Of a stretch of 29,791 nucleotides of DNA, positions 20,566 through 28,612 are shown piece after piece. Origin of the DNA: DATCVR01 sp036566745 (GTDB lineage Bacteria; Actinomycetota; Actinomycetes; Jiangellales; Jiangellaceae). Position 1 is the first letter of the stretch. Each line of letters opens with the position of its first letter. The notes below the pieces were generated by a model. The model searched no databases, was not told the origin of the DNA, and was given only the letters and a program-made list of their open reading frames with translations. The DNA is taken from NCBI GenBank assembly GCA_036566745.1, contig DATCVR010000187.1, positions 1 to 29,791 on the forward strand, read 5' to 3'. The translations under genes and the position numbers were made by a program.

Positions 20566-21276
20566 GTGTACGAGCCACCCGAGGTCGTCGCCCGGGGTGA
20601 GGGCGTGGGCGGCGAGGTCGTGCTGCGAAGGCGCCGCGTGGCGGGTGCCACGGTCGACGAGCTGATCGTCAACGGCACGTTCCTCATGGACACCGCCGAG
20701 ACCTCCACCGAACGCCTGCTCGCCCAGGCCGTGCTGGACCGGCACGACGCGCCGCGGCGGATTCTCGTGGGCGGGCTGGGGCTGGGATTCACCGTGGCCG
20801 CGCTGCTGGACGACCCACGCGTCGAGCGGGTCGACGTGGTCGAGATCGAGGAGCTGCTCGTCCGGTGGCTGCGCGCGGGCATGGTGCCGGACGCGCGTGA
20901 CGTCCTCGCCGACCCCCGCGTCCACGTCACCGTCGACGATGTCCGCACCGCGCTGGGAACGGCCGACCCGGGAACGCACGACGCCATCCTGCTCGACGTC
21001 GACAACGGACCGGACTTCCTGGTCCACCAGGCCAACGCCGCGGTGTACGAGCCGGACGCGCTGCGGTCCGCGGCCCGGGCCCTCGCCCCCGGTGGCCTGC
21101 TCGCGATCTGGTCGGCGGCGCCGTCGGACGCGCTGGCCGAGGCCGTGGCCACAGCCGTCGGATCCGTGGACGAACTCGTCCGTACGGTGCCGCGCGAGGG
21201 TCGCGAGGTGGCCTACCACGTCTACCTGGCACAACGGCCGACCCCGGCACCGGACGACGGAGCCCGCACGCCATGA
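20566..21276 (+). CDS. Spermidine synthase-like (Rossmann methyltransferase fold) protein
   Basis: 236 residues from GTG 20566. TACCCT lies seven bases before the GTG, so the transcript is probably leaderless. The aminopropyltransferase/methyltransferase core is clear: RRILVGGLGLGFTVAALL (glycine-rich loop), VDVVEIEELLVRWLRAG (acidic residue ending strand 2), DPRVHVTVDDVRTAL, HDAILLDVDNGPDFLV (the D-x-D-N-G-P motif) and LAPGGLLAIWSA. The N-terminal tetramerisation domain and several polyamine-site residues are absent, so enzymatic identity as spermidine synthase is doubtful. It overlaps or abuts fumC and may be co-transcribed. Confidence 0.85.
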   Translation: MYEPPEVVARGEGVGGEVVLRRRRVAGATVDELIVNGTFLMDTAETSTERLLAQAVLDRHDAPRRILVGGLGLGFTVAALLDDPRVERVDVVEIEELLVRWLRAGMVPDARDVLADPRVHVTVDDVRTALGTADPGTHDAILLDVDNGPDFLVHQANAAVYEPDALRSAARALAPGGLLAIWSAAPSDALAEAVATAVGSVDELVRTVPREGREVAYHVYLAQRPTPAPDDGARTP

Positions 21277-21284
21277 TGGAGCCC

Positions 21285-22676
21285 ATGAGCGAGCAGGAGT
21301 ACCGGATCGAGCACGACACCATGGGCGAGGTACGGGTGCCGACGACCGCCACCTACCGCGCCCAGACCCAGCGCGCCGTCGAGAACTTCCCGGTGTCGGG
21401 CACCCGGATCGAGCGCTCGCTCATCCAGGCGCTGGCCGCCATCAAGGGCGCCGCGGCACTGACCAACGCCGAGCTGGGCGTCGTCGAGGCCGACGTCGCC
21501 GAGGCGATCGCCGCGGCCGCGGCCGACGTCGCCGCCGGTGGGTTCGACCACGACTTCCCCATCGACGTCTTCCAGACCGGCTCCGGCACGTCGAGCAACA
21601 TGAACGCCAACGAGGTGATCGCCACCCTCGCCACCACCCGCCTGGGTCGCCCGATCCACCCCAACGACCATGTCAACGCCTCGCAGTCCAGCAACGACGT
21701 GTTCCCCACGGCGATCCACGTCGCGGCTACGGCCGGGGTCGTCCGCGACCTGATCCCCGCGCTCGAGCATCTCCAGGGCGCCCTAACGGCCAAGTCCGAG
21801 GACTTCGCCACGGTCGTCAAGAGCGGGCGTACCCACCTCATGGACGCCACGCCGGTCACGCTGGGCCAGGAATTCGGCGGGTACGCCGCCCAGGTCGGCT
21901 ACGGCGTCGAGCGGCTGCGCGCCACGCTGCCGCGGGTCGCCGAGGTCCCGCTCGGCGGCACCGCCGTGGGCACCGGCATCAACACGCCGCCCGGGTTCGC
22001 CGCCGCCGTCATCGGCCGCCTGGCCGACGAGTCCGGGCTCCCCCTCACCGAGGCGCGCGACCACTTCGAGGCCCAGGGCGCCCGCGACGGCCTGGTCGAG
22101 CTGTCGGGCCAGTTGAGGACCATCGCGGTGTCGCTCTACAAGATCTCCAACGACGTGCGCTGGATGGGCTCGGGGCCGCGTACCGGCCTGTCCGAGATCG
22201 CTCTGCCCGACCTCCAGCCGGGCTCGTCGATCATGCCGGGCAAGGTCAACCCGGTGATCCCCGAGGCACTGTGCATGGTGTGCGCCCAGGTGATCGGCAA
22301 CGACGCCGCGGTGGCGTTCGGCGGGTCGGCGGGCAATTTCGAGCTCAACGTGATGCTGCCCGTCATCGCCCGCAACGTGCTCGAGTCGGTGCGGCTGCTC
22401 TCGACGATCTCGCGGCTGTTCGCCGACCGCTGCGTCGCTGGCATCACCGCCAACGAGGAGCGCTGCCGCGAGTACGCCGAGTCGTCGCCGTCGGTGGTCA
22501 CCCCGCTCAATCGGTACATCGGCTACGAAGAGGCCGCCAAGGTGGCGAAGCAGTCACTCGCCGAGCGCAAGACCATCCGGGAGGTCGTCATCGAGCGCGG
22601 CTACGTCGAGCAGGGCGTGCTCACCGAGGCCCAGCTCGACGAGGCCCTCGACGTCCTCAGCATGACCCGTCCCTGA
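21285..22676 (+). CDS. fumC: Class II fumarate hydratase
   Basis: 463 residues from ATG 21285 (MSEQEYRIEHDTMGEVRVP), supported by GGAG just upstream; ATG codons at 21273 and 21276 are alternatives overlapping the previous stop. Catalyses reversible hydration of fumarate to malate in the TCA cycle. Motifs: FQTGSGTSSNMNANEVI, HPNDHVNASQSSNDVFPTAIH (substrate site), the GRTHLMDATPVTLGQEF His region and the signature GSSIMPGKVNPV with catalytic Ser. The Met/Asn pattern separates it from aspartase and argininosuccinate lyase. Length is typical. Confidence 0.95.
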   Translation: MSEQEYRIEHDTMGEVRVPTTATYRAQTQRAVENFPVSGTRIERSLIQALAAIKGAAALTNAELGVVEADVAEAIAAAAADVAAGGFDHDFPIDVFQTGSGTSSNMNANEVIATLATTRLGRPIHPNDHVNASQSSNDVFPTAIHVAATAGVVRDLIPALEHLQGALTAKSEDFATVVKSGRTHLMDATPVTLGQEFGGYAAQVGYGVERLRATLPRVAEVPLGGTAVGTGINTPPGFAAAVIGRLADESGLPLTEARDHFEAQGARDGLVELSGQLRTIAVSLYKISNDVRWMGSGPRTGLSEIALPDLQPGSSIMPGKVNPVIPEALCMVCAQVIGNDAAVAFGGSAGNFELNVMLPVIARNVLESVRLLSTISRLFADRCVAGITANEERCREYAESSPSVVTPLNRYIGYEEAAKVAKQSLAERKTIREVVIERGYVEQGVLTEAQLDEALDVLSMTRP

Positions 22677-22697
22677 CCACTCCAGCCGAAGCAAGGG

Positions 22698-23420
22698 TCA
22701 GTACCAGCCGACCGACTCGGAGTGGCCCCACGCACCGCACGGCGTGCCGTAGCGGTCCTCGATGTAGGACAGGCCCCATTTGATCTGGGTGACGGGGTTC
22801 GTCCGGTAGTCGTCACCGAACTCGGCCATCTTGCTCGCCGGCAGCGACTGCGGGATGCCGTACGCGCCCGACGACGGGTTCTGGGCGGTGTGCTTCCAGT
22901 TCGACTCGCGGGTCCAGAGCGAGTCGAGGCAGGAGAACTGGTCGTCTCCCCAGCCGTAGTCGGCCATCAGGACGCGCGCGGCGGACTTCGGGTCGGCGAC
23001 CGCCCGGTCGAGGGATCGGGCCGCCTCTTCCTCCGCGGCCACCCGCCGGGCCTCCGCCTCGGCCTCGGCCTGGGCGCGCGCCTCGGCCTCGGCCTTCGCC
23101 TTGGCCTCGGCGGCGGCGCGGGCGCGTGCCTCGCGCTCGGCCTTCGCCTGGGCCTCCGCTTCGACCTGGGCCTGGGCGGCGAGTTGTTCGTCGAGCGAGG
23201 GCGCCGGAGCCGACGCCGAGGCCGAGGCCGACGGCGCGGCTGCCGCGGATCCGCCCTGAGGGGTGGCCGGGACCGCCGGCAGGCTCATCGTGGCGACGTC
23301 CGAGGCCGGCACGTTCGCCGAGGTCACGAACTGGGTGATGAGGAACGCCACCGCGAGGATGGATGCCACGAACCCGAGGGAGACAACAACCGATCTGACG
23401 CGCAGGGGCTTGCGATGCAC
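22698..23420 (-). CDS. Secreted lytic-transglycosylase-like protein with Ala/Glu/Lys/Arg coiled coil
   Basis: 240 residues from GTG 23420 with AGGAAGG nine bases upstream. MHRKPLRVRSVVVSLGFVASILAVAFLI is a signal anchor. After a Ser/Ala/Pro stretch comes a charged coiled coil (about 80-135: QAQVEAEAQAKAEREARARAA and onward). The C-terminal ~85 residues form a lysozyme-like domain: ARVLMADYGWGDDQFSCLDSLWTRESNW with the catalytic-type Glu, NPSSGAYGIPQSLPASKMA, DYRTNPVTQIKWGLSYI and a closing Cys that can pair with the first. Such proteins cleave or remodel peptidoglycan. Substrate and activity are inferred from the fold. Confidence 0.87.
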   Translation of the reverse strand: MHRKPLRVRSVVVSLGFVASILAVAFLITQFVTSANVPASDVATMSLPAVPATPQGGSAAAAPSASASASAPAPSLDEQLAAQAQVEAEAQAKAEREARARAAAEAKAKAEAEARAQAEAEAEARRVAAEEEAARSLDRAVADPKSAARVLMADYGWGDDQFSCLDSLWTRESNWKHTAQNPSSGAYGIPQSLPASKMAEFGDDYRTNPVTQIKWGLSYIEDRYGTPCGAWGHSESVGWY

Positions 23421-23612
23421 GAGGCGGAACCTTCCTGTTGGGCTCCAACACCGTGCCTTGGGATCAAGATAGATGCCAACCCGTGACCATGTGTGCTTTG
23501 CCACACTTGTCGGGACATATGTTCGATCTCGCGCTCATTCGAGCTGGTCAGCGCCCTTGACGATCAGCACGTGCCACACCTGCATCAGATTGACATTCGA
23601 TGCACTCATTCC

Positions 23613-24926
23613 CTAGGTGCGCGGCTGGAGGCGCAGCTCGAGGCCTACCGGCTGGTAGGTCATGGCGTACCGGCCGGCCACCTGTCCGGCACCTGAGGCC
23701 AGGTCGAATCGCGCCATGACCGTGGCCACCGTGAGCTGGGCGATGGAGCGCGCCATCACCCGTCCGATGCACTGCCGCTGCCCGAATCCGAAGGGGTAGT
23801 ACTCGGGCCGGTCCCGGTCGGATCCTGGTGCGGCGAAGCGGTCCGGATCGAATCGCTCAGGCTCGCTCCACACGTCCGGACGGCGATGGGTCGCGTACGG
23901 CGCGAGCACGACGTACGAGCCGGCGCGGACGTCGTGCGGACCCAGCCGGTCGGCGCCCACAGCGGTGCGGAAGTACATCGGGAACGCCGGGTACAGCCGC
24001 ATGCCCTCGGCCACCACGCGCCGGGTGTGGTCGAGCCGCGGAAGGTCCTGCAGCGTGGGCGCCCGGCCGGCCAGCACTTCGTCGAGCTCGGCTCGAAGCC
24101 GCCCGGCTACGTCGGGCGCCTGGCTGAGCAGGACGAAGGTCCACGCCGTCGAGGTGGCGGTCGACTCGTTGCCGGCCAGGAACATCGTGAAGATCTCGTC
24201 GCGCAGCTGGGTGTCGCTCATCGGATTGCCGTCGCCGTCGACAGCCGCCAGCAGCATCCCCAGCAGGTCGCCACGGTCGACCGGATCGGACCGGCGGTGG
24301 GCGACGATGCGCCGGATGTGTTCGTCCAGAGCAGTGATGGCGCGGTGGTAGGCCGCCCGCCCGGGCACGAGCACCCACGACGGCAGGAAGATCGCGAGCA
24401 TCCGGCGGGCCATCCCGGAGAAGACGGCGTCGATCAGCCCGGTGATCTCGGCGCGCGAGGTGAGCGAGCCTTCGACGTCGATCAGTGTCCGCAGGACCAT
24501 CTCGGTGTTGGCGCGGATCAGGACGTCGAGGAGGGCGACGGAGGCTCCCCGGCGCGCGGCCTGGTCGAGGCCGGCCATCTCGGCGTCCAGCACGTCCACG
24601 AACACCGAGGAGATGCGGGCGAGGTGGTCGGCGTGGAAGGCCGGGTTCATGAGCAGCCGCTGGCGCCGCCACAGCGGGTTGTCGGCGGTGAAGAGGCCCT
24701 CGCCGAGGGCGAGCCGGATCCCGGCCACCGCATTGCCCTTGACGTAGTTCGCGGCGTTGTCGACCAATAGCTGGCGGACCAGAGGCGGATCGCTGACCAG
24801 GAACGCCGACGCCGGCCCGAGGGTGACCCGCACCAGCCCGTCGCGGTCGTGCAGCCGCCCCATGGCGCGATGGAAGGCCGAGGTGGCGATCCGCGAGCTG
24901 GCCGATCCGGCCGCGGCGTCGGACAT
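23613..24926 (-). CDS. Cytochrome P450
   Basis: 437 residues from ATG 24926 with GGAGG five bases upstream; longer in-frame starts have no such signal. The haem-binding loop is FGFGQRQCIG (Cys ligand), the K-helix gives EGMR (ExxR), the meander has FDPDRF, and the I-helix reads FLAGNESTATS. In the I-helix the usual acid-Thr pair is Glu-Ser, a conservative change. Also WRRQRLLMNPAFH of the C-helix. No ferredoxin or reductase gene is adjacent, so redox partners are elsewhere. Substrate unknown. A terminator separates it from the PhoH gene upstream. Confidence 0.93.
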   Translation of the reverse strand: MSDAAAGSASSRIATSAFHRAMGRLHDRDGLVRVTLGPASAFLVSDPPLVRQLLVDNAANYVKGNAVAGIRLALGEGLFTADNPLWRRQRLLMNPAFHADHLARISSVFVDVLDAEMAGLDQAARRGASVALLDVLIRANTEMVLRTLIDVEGSLTSRAEITGLIDAVFSGMARRMLAIFLPSWVLVPGRAAYHRAITALDEHIRRIVAHRRSDPVDRGDLLGMLLAAVDGDGNPMSDTQLRDEIFTMFLAGNESTATSTAWTFVLLSQAPDVAGRLRAELDEVLAGRAPTLQDLPRLDHTRRVVAEGMRLYPAFPMYFRTAVGADRLGPHDVRAGSYVVLAPYATHRRPDVWSEPERFDPDRFAAPGSDRDRPEYYPFGFGQRQCIGRVMARSIAQLTVATVMARFDLASGAGQVAGRYAMTYQPVGLELRLQPRT

Positions 24927-24976
24927 GCTGCCTCCAGGTGACACGACGCGCATCACGATCCTGCCCGGATGACAGC

Positions 24977-25009
24977 GGGGGCCCGGCGCGCCATGCACGC
25001 CGGGCCCCC
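24977..25009 (-). terminator. Terminator after the PhoH gene
   Basis: Perfect 12-bp arms GGGGGCCCGGCG / CGCCGGGCCCCC with a 9-base loop, 15 bases after the PhoH stop and 50 bases before the P450 start. Isolates the P450 gene from PhoH transcription. Confidence 0.75.
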
Positions 25010-25023
25010 GATGACACGAACCG

Positions 25024-26370
25024 TCAGCCGGGCATCTGTTCTAGCATCTCGGTGACCAGCGCGGCGATGGGCGAGCGCTCGGATCGGGTCAGCGTCACGT
25101 GGGCGAACAACGGATGCCCCTTCAGCTTCTCGGCCACCGCGACGACGCCGTCGTGGCGACCGACCCGGAGGTTGTCCCGCTGCCCGACGTCGTGGGTGAG
25201 CACCACCCGCGAGTTGCTCCCGATGCGGGACAGCACGGTGAGCAACACGTTGCGCTCGAGCGACTGCGCCTCGTCGACCACGACGAACGCGTCGTGCAGC
25301 GACCGGCCGCGGATGTGGGTGAGGGGCAGCACCTCGAGCATGCCCCTCGCCACGACCTCGTCGACGACGTCCTGAGTGGTCAGGGCCCCGAGCGTGTCGA
25401 ACACCGCCTGGGCCCAGGGGTTCATCTTCTCCGACTCGCTGCCGGGCAGGTACCCGAGCTCCTGGCCTCCCACGGCGTAGAGCGGTCGGAAGACGACGAC
25501 CTTCTTGTGCAGCCCGCGCTCGAGAACCGCCTCGAGCCCCGCGCACAGCGCCAGCGCCGACTTGCCGGTGCCGGCCCGCCCACCCAGGGAGACGATGCCG
25601 ACGTCCTGGTCGAGCAGGAGGTCGAGGGCGATGCGCTGCTCCGCGGAGCGTCCGTGCAACCCGAAGGCCTCGCGATCGCCCCGCACCAGCTGGACCGCCT
25701 TGTCGGCCGTGACCCGGCCCAGCCCACTCCCCCGCTCGCTGTGGAGGACCAGCCCGGTATGGCAGGGCAGTCCGCGAGCTTCCTCGAGATCGACCGTTCC
25801 GTGCTCATAGAGCTCGTCGAGGACGCTGCCGGCCACTTCGAACTCCGCCATCCCGGTCCAGCCCGACTCGACGACGCCCTCGGCGCGGTACTCCTCGGCA
25901 TGAAGACCGACCGCTGAGGCCTTGACCCGCATGGGCAGGTCCTTCGACACCAGCGTGACCTCGCATCCCTCGGCCGCCAGGTTGCGCGACACGGCGAGGA
26001 TGCGGGAGTCGTTGTCGCCGAGGCGGAAACCGGCCGGCAGGACGTCGGGGTCGGTGTGATTCAGCTCGACCCGGACCGAACCGCCGTCGCCCACGGGCAA
26101 CGGCGCGTCGAGGCGGCCGTGTTCGATACGCAGCTCGTCGAGCAGGCGTAACGCGGTCCGCGCGAAATAGCCGAGCTCGGGGTGGTGACGCTTGGCCTCG
26201 AGTTCGGTGATCACCACGATCGGCAGCACGACGTCGTGCTCGGCGAAACGCAGGATCGCGTACGGGTCGGCCAGCAGAACGCTGGTGTCGAGGACGTAGG
26301 TGCGCCGGTCATCTGAGCGCGCGCTGCGTCGGCGGGTGGGGGTCCGAGAAGCTGACTTGGAAGCGGCCAC
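25024..26370 (-). CDS. phoH2: PIN-PhoH fusion ATPase (PhoH2 type)
   Basis: 448 residues from GTG 26370, supported by GAGGGAG upstream; the open frame continues 60 codons further but is arginine-rich there. An N-terminal PIN ribonuclease domain (about 25-150) has TYVLDTSVLLADP, VVITELEAKRH and GDNDSRILAVSRNL with its acidic residues. The C-terminal PhoH ATPase domain has Walker A GGRAGTGKSALAL, HKKVVVFRPLYAVGGQELGYLPGSESEKMNPW, Walker B AFVVVDEAQS and SRVVLTHDVGQRDNL. Mycobacterial PhoH2 of this layout is an RNA helicase/RNase; the N-terminal antitoxin partner PhoAT is not seen here. Confidence 0.93.
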   Translation of the reverse strand: MAASKSASRTPTRRRSARSDDRRTYVLDTSVLLADPYAILRFAEHDVVLPIVVITELEAKRHHPELGYFARTALRLLDELRIEHGRLDAPLPVGDGGSVRVELNHTDPDVLPAGFRLGDNDSRILAVSRNLAAEGCEVTLVSKDLPMRVKASAVGLHAEEYRAEGVVESGWTGMAEFEVAGSVLDELYEHGTVDLEEARGLPCHTGLVLHSERGSGLGRVTADKAVQLVRGDREAFGLHGRSAEQRIALDLLLDQDVGIVSLGGRAGTGKSALALCAGLEAVLERGLHKKVVVFRPLYAVGGQELGYLPGSESEKMNPWAQAVFDTLGALTTQDVVDEVVARGMLEVLPLTHIRGRSLHDAFVVVDEAQSLERNVLLTVLSRIGSNSRVVLTHDVGQRDNLRVGRHDGVVAVAEKLKGHPLFAHVTLTRSERSPIAALVTEMLEQMPG

Positions 26371-26626
26371 GTCCGTCTCCCTCACGCCTGAGCGCACCTC
26401 TCTCAGGCGTCTGTGTCGCGCGAAGGACCGGGACCGGGCCTGCAGGGCCGGGTGCCGGCCCCCCTTCCGCGCCATGATCTCAGCACGTCGGACGGGCCTC
26501 CCGGACGGTCGGCTTCTCCACCTACCGTCGACGACAAGGCTACTCCCGGACAAGATCGTCTGGTCAAGACACGCCTGAACGACGTGTGAACGCTGCGTTT
26601 CGGCCGATACCCCTCGGAGCGTGGGG

Positions 26627-27475
26627 TCACGGACGGGTGTAGAGCAGCTGGCCGTCGGCCTTCACGCCCGCCCGGCGCCAGCCCAGCCGCTCGTACAACG
26701 AGAGTGCCGCAGCGTTGTCCGGCTCGACGTGCAGCGTCGCCTGTGGCTCGGCGCGACTCACCATGAGCTCGCGCAGCAGCTGCCCGGCGATGCCACGCCC
26801 TCGCCAGTCCGGATCGATCACGACGAGCACGACGTGGAAGTTGGGTCGGGCCATGACGGCTGCGAGACCGTCCTCGGTGATCGGCTCGACCCCACCGTCG
26901 ACCTCGATGAGCAGGTCGTTCCACGGCGAGGAGTCGCCGCGGCCGTATGTGGCGCCCACGACCGCTCCCTCGCACACGGCGACGGCACGTCCGAACGCGG
27001 GCTCGTCGGTGCGCTCGACGTAAGACTCCCGGCGACCGTCGCCGGCTGGTGACGGGAAGCTCATCTCGTCCAGGCGGCACACGTCGTCGCGCAGGAGGCG
27101 CATTCGTTCCCGATCGGCGACGACCTCGGTGACGACGCCCTCGGCGGTGTTCGCGCTCGCCAGCTCCGGCTCGCTCGCGACGACCGGTGTCGACGGCACG
27201 TCTCCTCCGCCGAGGAGGACACGCAGAGCTCGGACGTCGATCGTGATCGACTCCTCCACCCGCACCACCGCGGCGTCGAACTCCCAGGCCACCCGCCGGC
27301 CCGCTTCTGTCACCGCGCCCGCGAGGTCGGTCAGGCCCGCCGGAGACAGCGCTGCGGCGATCTTCCCCGCGCCTTCGACGACATGACACGCGATGGCCGC
27401 CATCGACCGCCGAGCCGCGGCGCGGGTCGCCGTCAACGTCTCGATGGCCGGACCCAGATCGGTCTCCGAGGTCAT
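26627..27475 (-). CDS. GNAT-family N-acetyltransferase with helical N-terminal extension
   Basis: 282 residues from ATG 27475. The C-terminal half (about 125-282) is a GNAT domain: FGRAVAVCEGAVVGATYGRG, HVVLVVIDPDWRGRGIAGQLLREL (motif A, the R/Q-x-x-G-x-G/A acetyl-CoA loop), ATLHVEPDNAAALSLYERLGWRRAGVKADGQLLYTRP (motif B). The first ~110 residues are predicted helices (TRAAARRSMAAIACHVVEGAGKIAAALSP, AVTEAGRRVAWEFDAAVVRVEESITIDVRALRVLL), not part of a usual GNAT. Acceptor substrate unknown. Confidence 0.85.
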   Translation of the reverse strand: MTSETDLGPAIETLTATRAAARRSMAAIACHVVEGAGKIAAALSPAGLTDLAGAVTEAGRRVAWEFDAAVVRVEESITIDVRALRVLLGGGDVPSTPVVASEPELASANTAEGVVTEVVADRERMRLLRDDVCRLDEMSFPSPAGDGRRESYVERTDEPAFGRAVAVCEGAVVGATYGRGDSSPWNDLLIEVDGGVEPITEDGLAAVMARPNFHVVLVVIDPDWRGRGIAGQLLRELMVSRAEPQATLHVEPDNAAALSLYERLGWRRAGVKADGQLLYTRP

Positions 27476-27979
27476 GACGCGGGAGGTGCCGCGTGGCTGC
27501 GAGCAGGGTGCGCTGTCATGGCGCGGCCGCGACAGCCGAGGGCACGATCACGCAGCCTCCAGGTCCACAGATTCCTGCCGCAAGACTGGAGATGTCCGGC
27601 CGCGCTGTCATCGCGACGTTCACCAGATGGACAAGCGTCGGAGAGGGGCCGGACTAGGCGCGTCCCGGCCTGTTCTCGGCCACATCGGGCCAGCCGTCAT
27701 GACCGTGTTTCGGTTCCAGTCATGACGCCCGTGACACAGCTACTCAGCGAACTGAAAAAATTCGGCCAGAGCCTTCTGCACGTGCATTCACACCTGCGCC
27801 ATCCCGTGCTACGGTCACCGGCATAGCTTGATGCATGTGCAGGTGCACTCGCGTGGGCGGTCTGGAGGGGTGGAGATTCTGGTGGCTTCAATCTTCGACA
27901 TGGGCGCGTCAGACCCGGCGCCGGATCGCCTCTGGGCTCGTTCCGGCTGTCAGCGCACAACTGCCGAGGGGAGCTGAAC
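27476..27979. other. Intergenic region with GTCATGAC repeats and a regulated promoter
   Basis: About 504 bases without a convincing gene. GTCATGAC occurs at 27471-27478 (over the GNAT start), 27696-27703 and 27719-27726, the last two 23 bp apart. A lower-GC stretch at 27740-27860 holds the operator and promoter for the downstream Cys/His protein. An ATG at 27722 opens a 34-codon frame over the operator that I regard as chance. Confidence 0.5.
27774..27849 (+). promoter_or_regulatory. GTGCA-type operator copy 2 with promoter and downstream half-sites
   Basis: TTCTGCACGTGCA (27774-27786) abuts a -35-like TTCACA (27787-27792), followed by exactly 17 bases and TACGGT (27810-27815) as -10. Downstream, GATGCATGTGCAGGTGCAC (27831-27849) adds three more TGCA units. 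The start codon of the next gene is at 27980. The 13-mer is shared with the DUF397 upstream region at 16722. Confidence 0.55.
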
Positions 27980-28330
27980 ATGGCCGTCGACCAGATCTTC
28001 AGCCGCGCGGTGCCGGAGGGCAGCTCCGCGCACACCACACCGCAGTACCAGGTCGTCGAGGAAGAGCTGCGCGCGCTCACCGACACGCTCCTGACCGGCG
28101 AGGTCGTCCTCGACCGGGCGGCCAGTGAAGAGCTCGTACGGGTTCTCGGCGCGGTCGTCTCCCTGCACGCCGACCATCGCGTCGATCGCCACGGCCGCTG
28201 TTCGATCTGCCGGCCCGCGCGCCGATCGAGGTGGTCCCGCTCCGCCAAGCACGACGTCTGTTCGGTCTACGCAGCTCTCAATGTCCATCTCGGCGGGTTG
28301 CTCGTGTCGCCTCCAAGCCGCGACCGATAG
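27980..28330 (+). CDS. Small Cys/His-rich actinobacterial protein of unknown function
   Basis: 116 residues from ATG 27980 with GAGGGGAG upstream. The N-terminal part is acidic and helical (QVVEEELRALTDTLL); the key part is HADHRVDRHGRCSICRPARR with a further Cys in KHDVCSVYAALNVHL, so three Cys and several His could hold one zinc. Similar small proteins (H-x-x-D-x-x-G-R-C-x-x-C then C-x-V) occur near DUF397/WhiJ-type loci in actinomycetes as I recall, which fits the shared GTGCA operator. Function unknown. Confidence 0.7.
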   Translation: MAVDQIFSRAVPEGSSAHTTPQYQVVEEELRALTDTLLTGEVVLDRAASEELVRVLGAVVSLHADHRVDRHGRCSICRPARRSRWSRSAKHDVCSVYAALNVHLGGLLVSPPSRDR

Positions 28331-28361
28331 CGAGCCCCTACCATCAGTTTGGGTTGACGAC

Positions 28362-28589
28362 ATGGTGTTCAGCACTGATCGCGAAGTTCACAGCGCCGGG
28401 CGCGGGCAGCGCCAGCAGGACCACCGCCGCTCGGCGGTCGTGTCCGCCGAGAGCCGCGGCGGCAGCGATGGGCTGTTCAACCCGCCCGGCGCGGCCATGC
28501 GCACCGCCCAGGTGGCGTGCCAGTTGTTCTTCTGGGCCATCGTGGGCCTGGTCGTCCTTGCACTGCTCAACACCGCGACCGGACGCTAG
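28362..28589 (+). CDS. Small one-helix membrane protein
   Basis: 75 residues from ATG 28362; an internal ATG at 28497 would leave a 30-residue version. The C-terminal third is a clean membrane helix, CQLFFWAIVGLVVLALLNTA, preceded by a polar Gln/Arg/Ser-rich part. TACCAT upstream could be a -10 box for a nearly leaderless start. The stop is 24 bases from the stop of the convergent isoprenyl diphosphate synthase gene. No family recognised; real on the strength of the hydrophobic segment and position. Confidence 0.5.
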   Translation: MVFSTDREVHSAGRGQRQQDHRRSAVVSAESRGGSDGLFNPPGAAMRTAQVACQLFFWAIVGLVVLALLNTATGR

Positions 28590-28612
28590 GGCGCCTGCGC
28601 GAGCGCCACGCC

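Noticed and set aside
20897..22783. 628-codon plus-strand frame overlapping fumC
   Set aside because: Arginine/proline-rich out-of-frame reading of two well-identified genes.
23421..23612. Possible c-di-AMP riboswitch before the lytic-transglycosylase-like gene
   Set aside because: Such elements precede wall hydrolase genes in actinobacteria, but I could not find the conserved core here; only a weak GTGTG/CACAC dyad is present.
26609..26627. ACCCC/GGGGT hairpin at the end of the GNAT gene as terminator
   Set aside because: Stem of five pairs that overlaps the stop codon; too weak to call.
27383..27826. 147-codon plus-strand frame before the Cys/His protein
   Set aside because: Low-quality composition, no ribosome binding site, overlaps operator and GNAT start.
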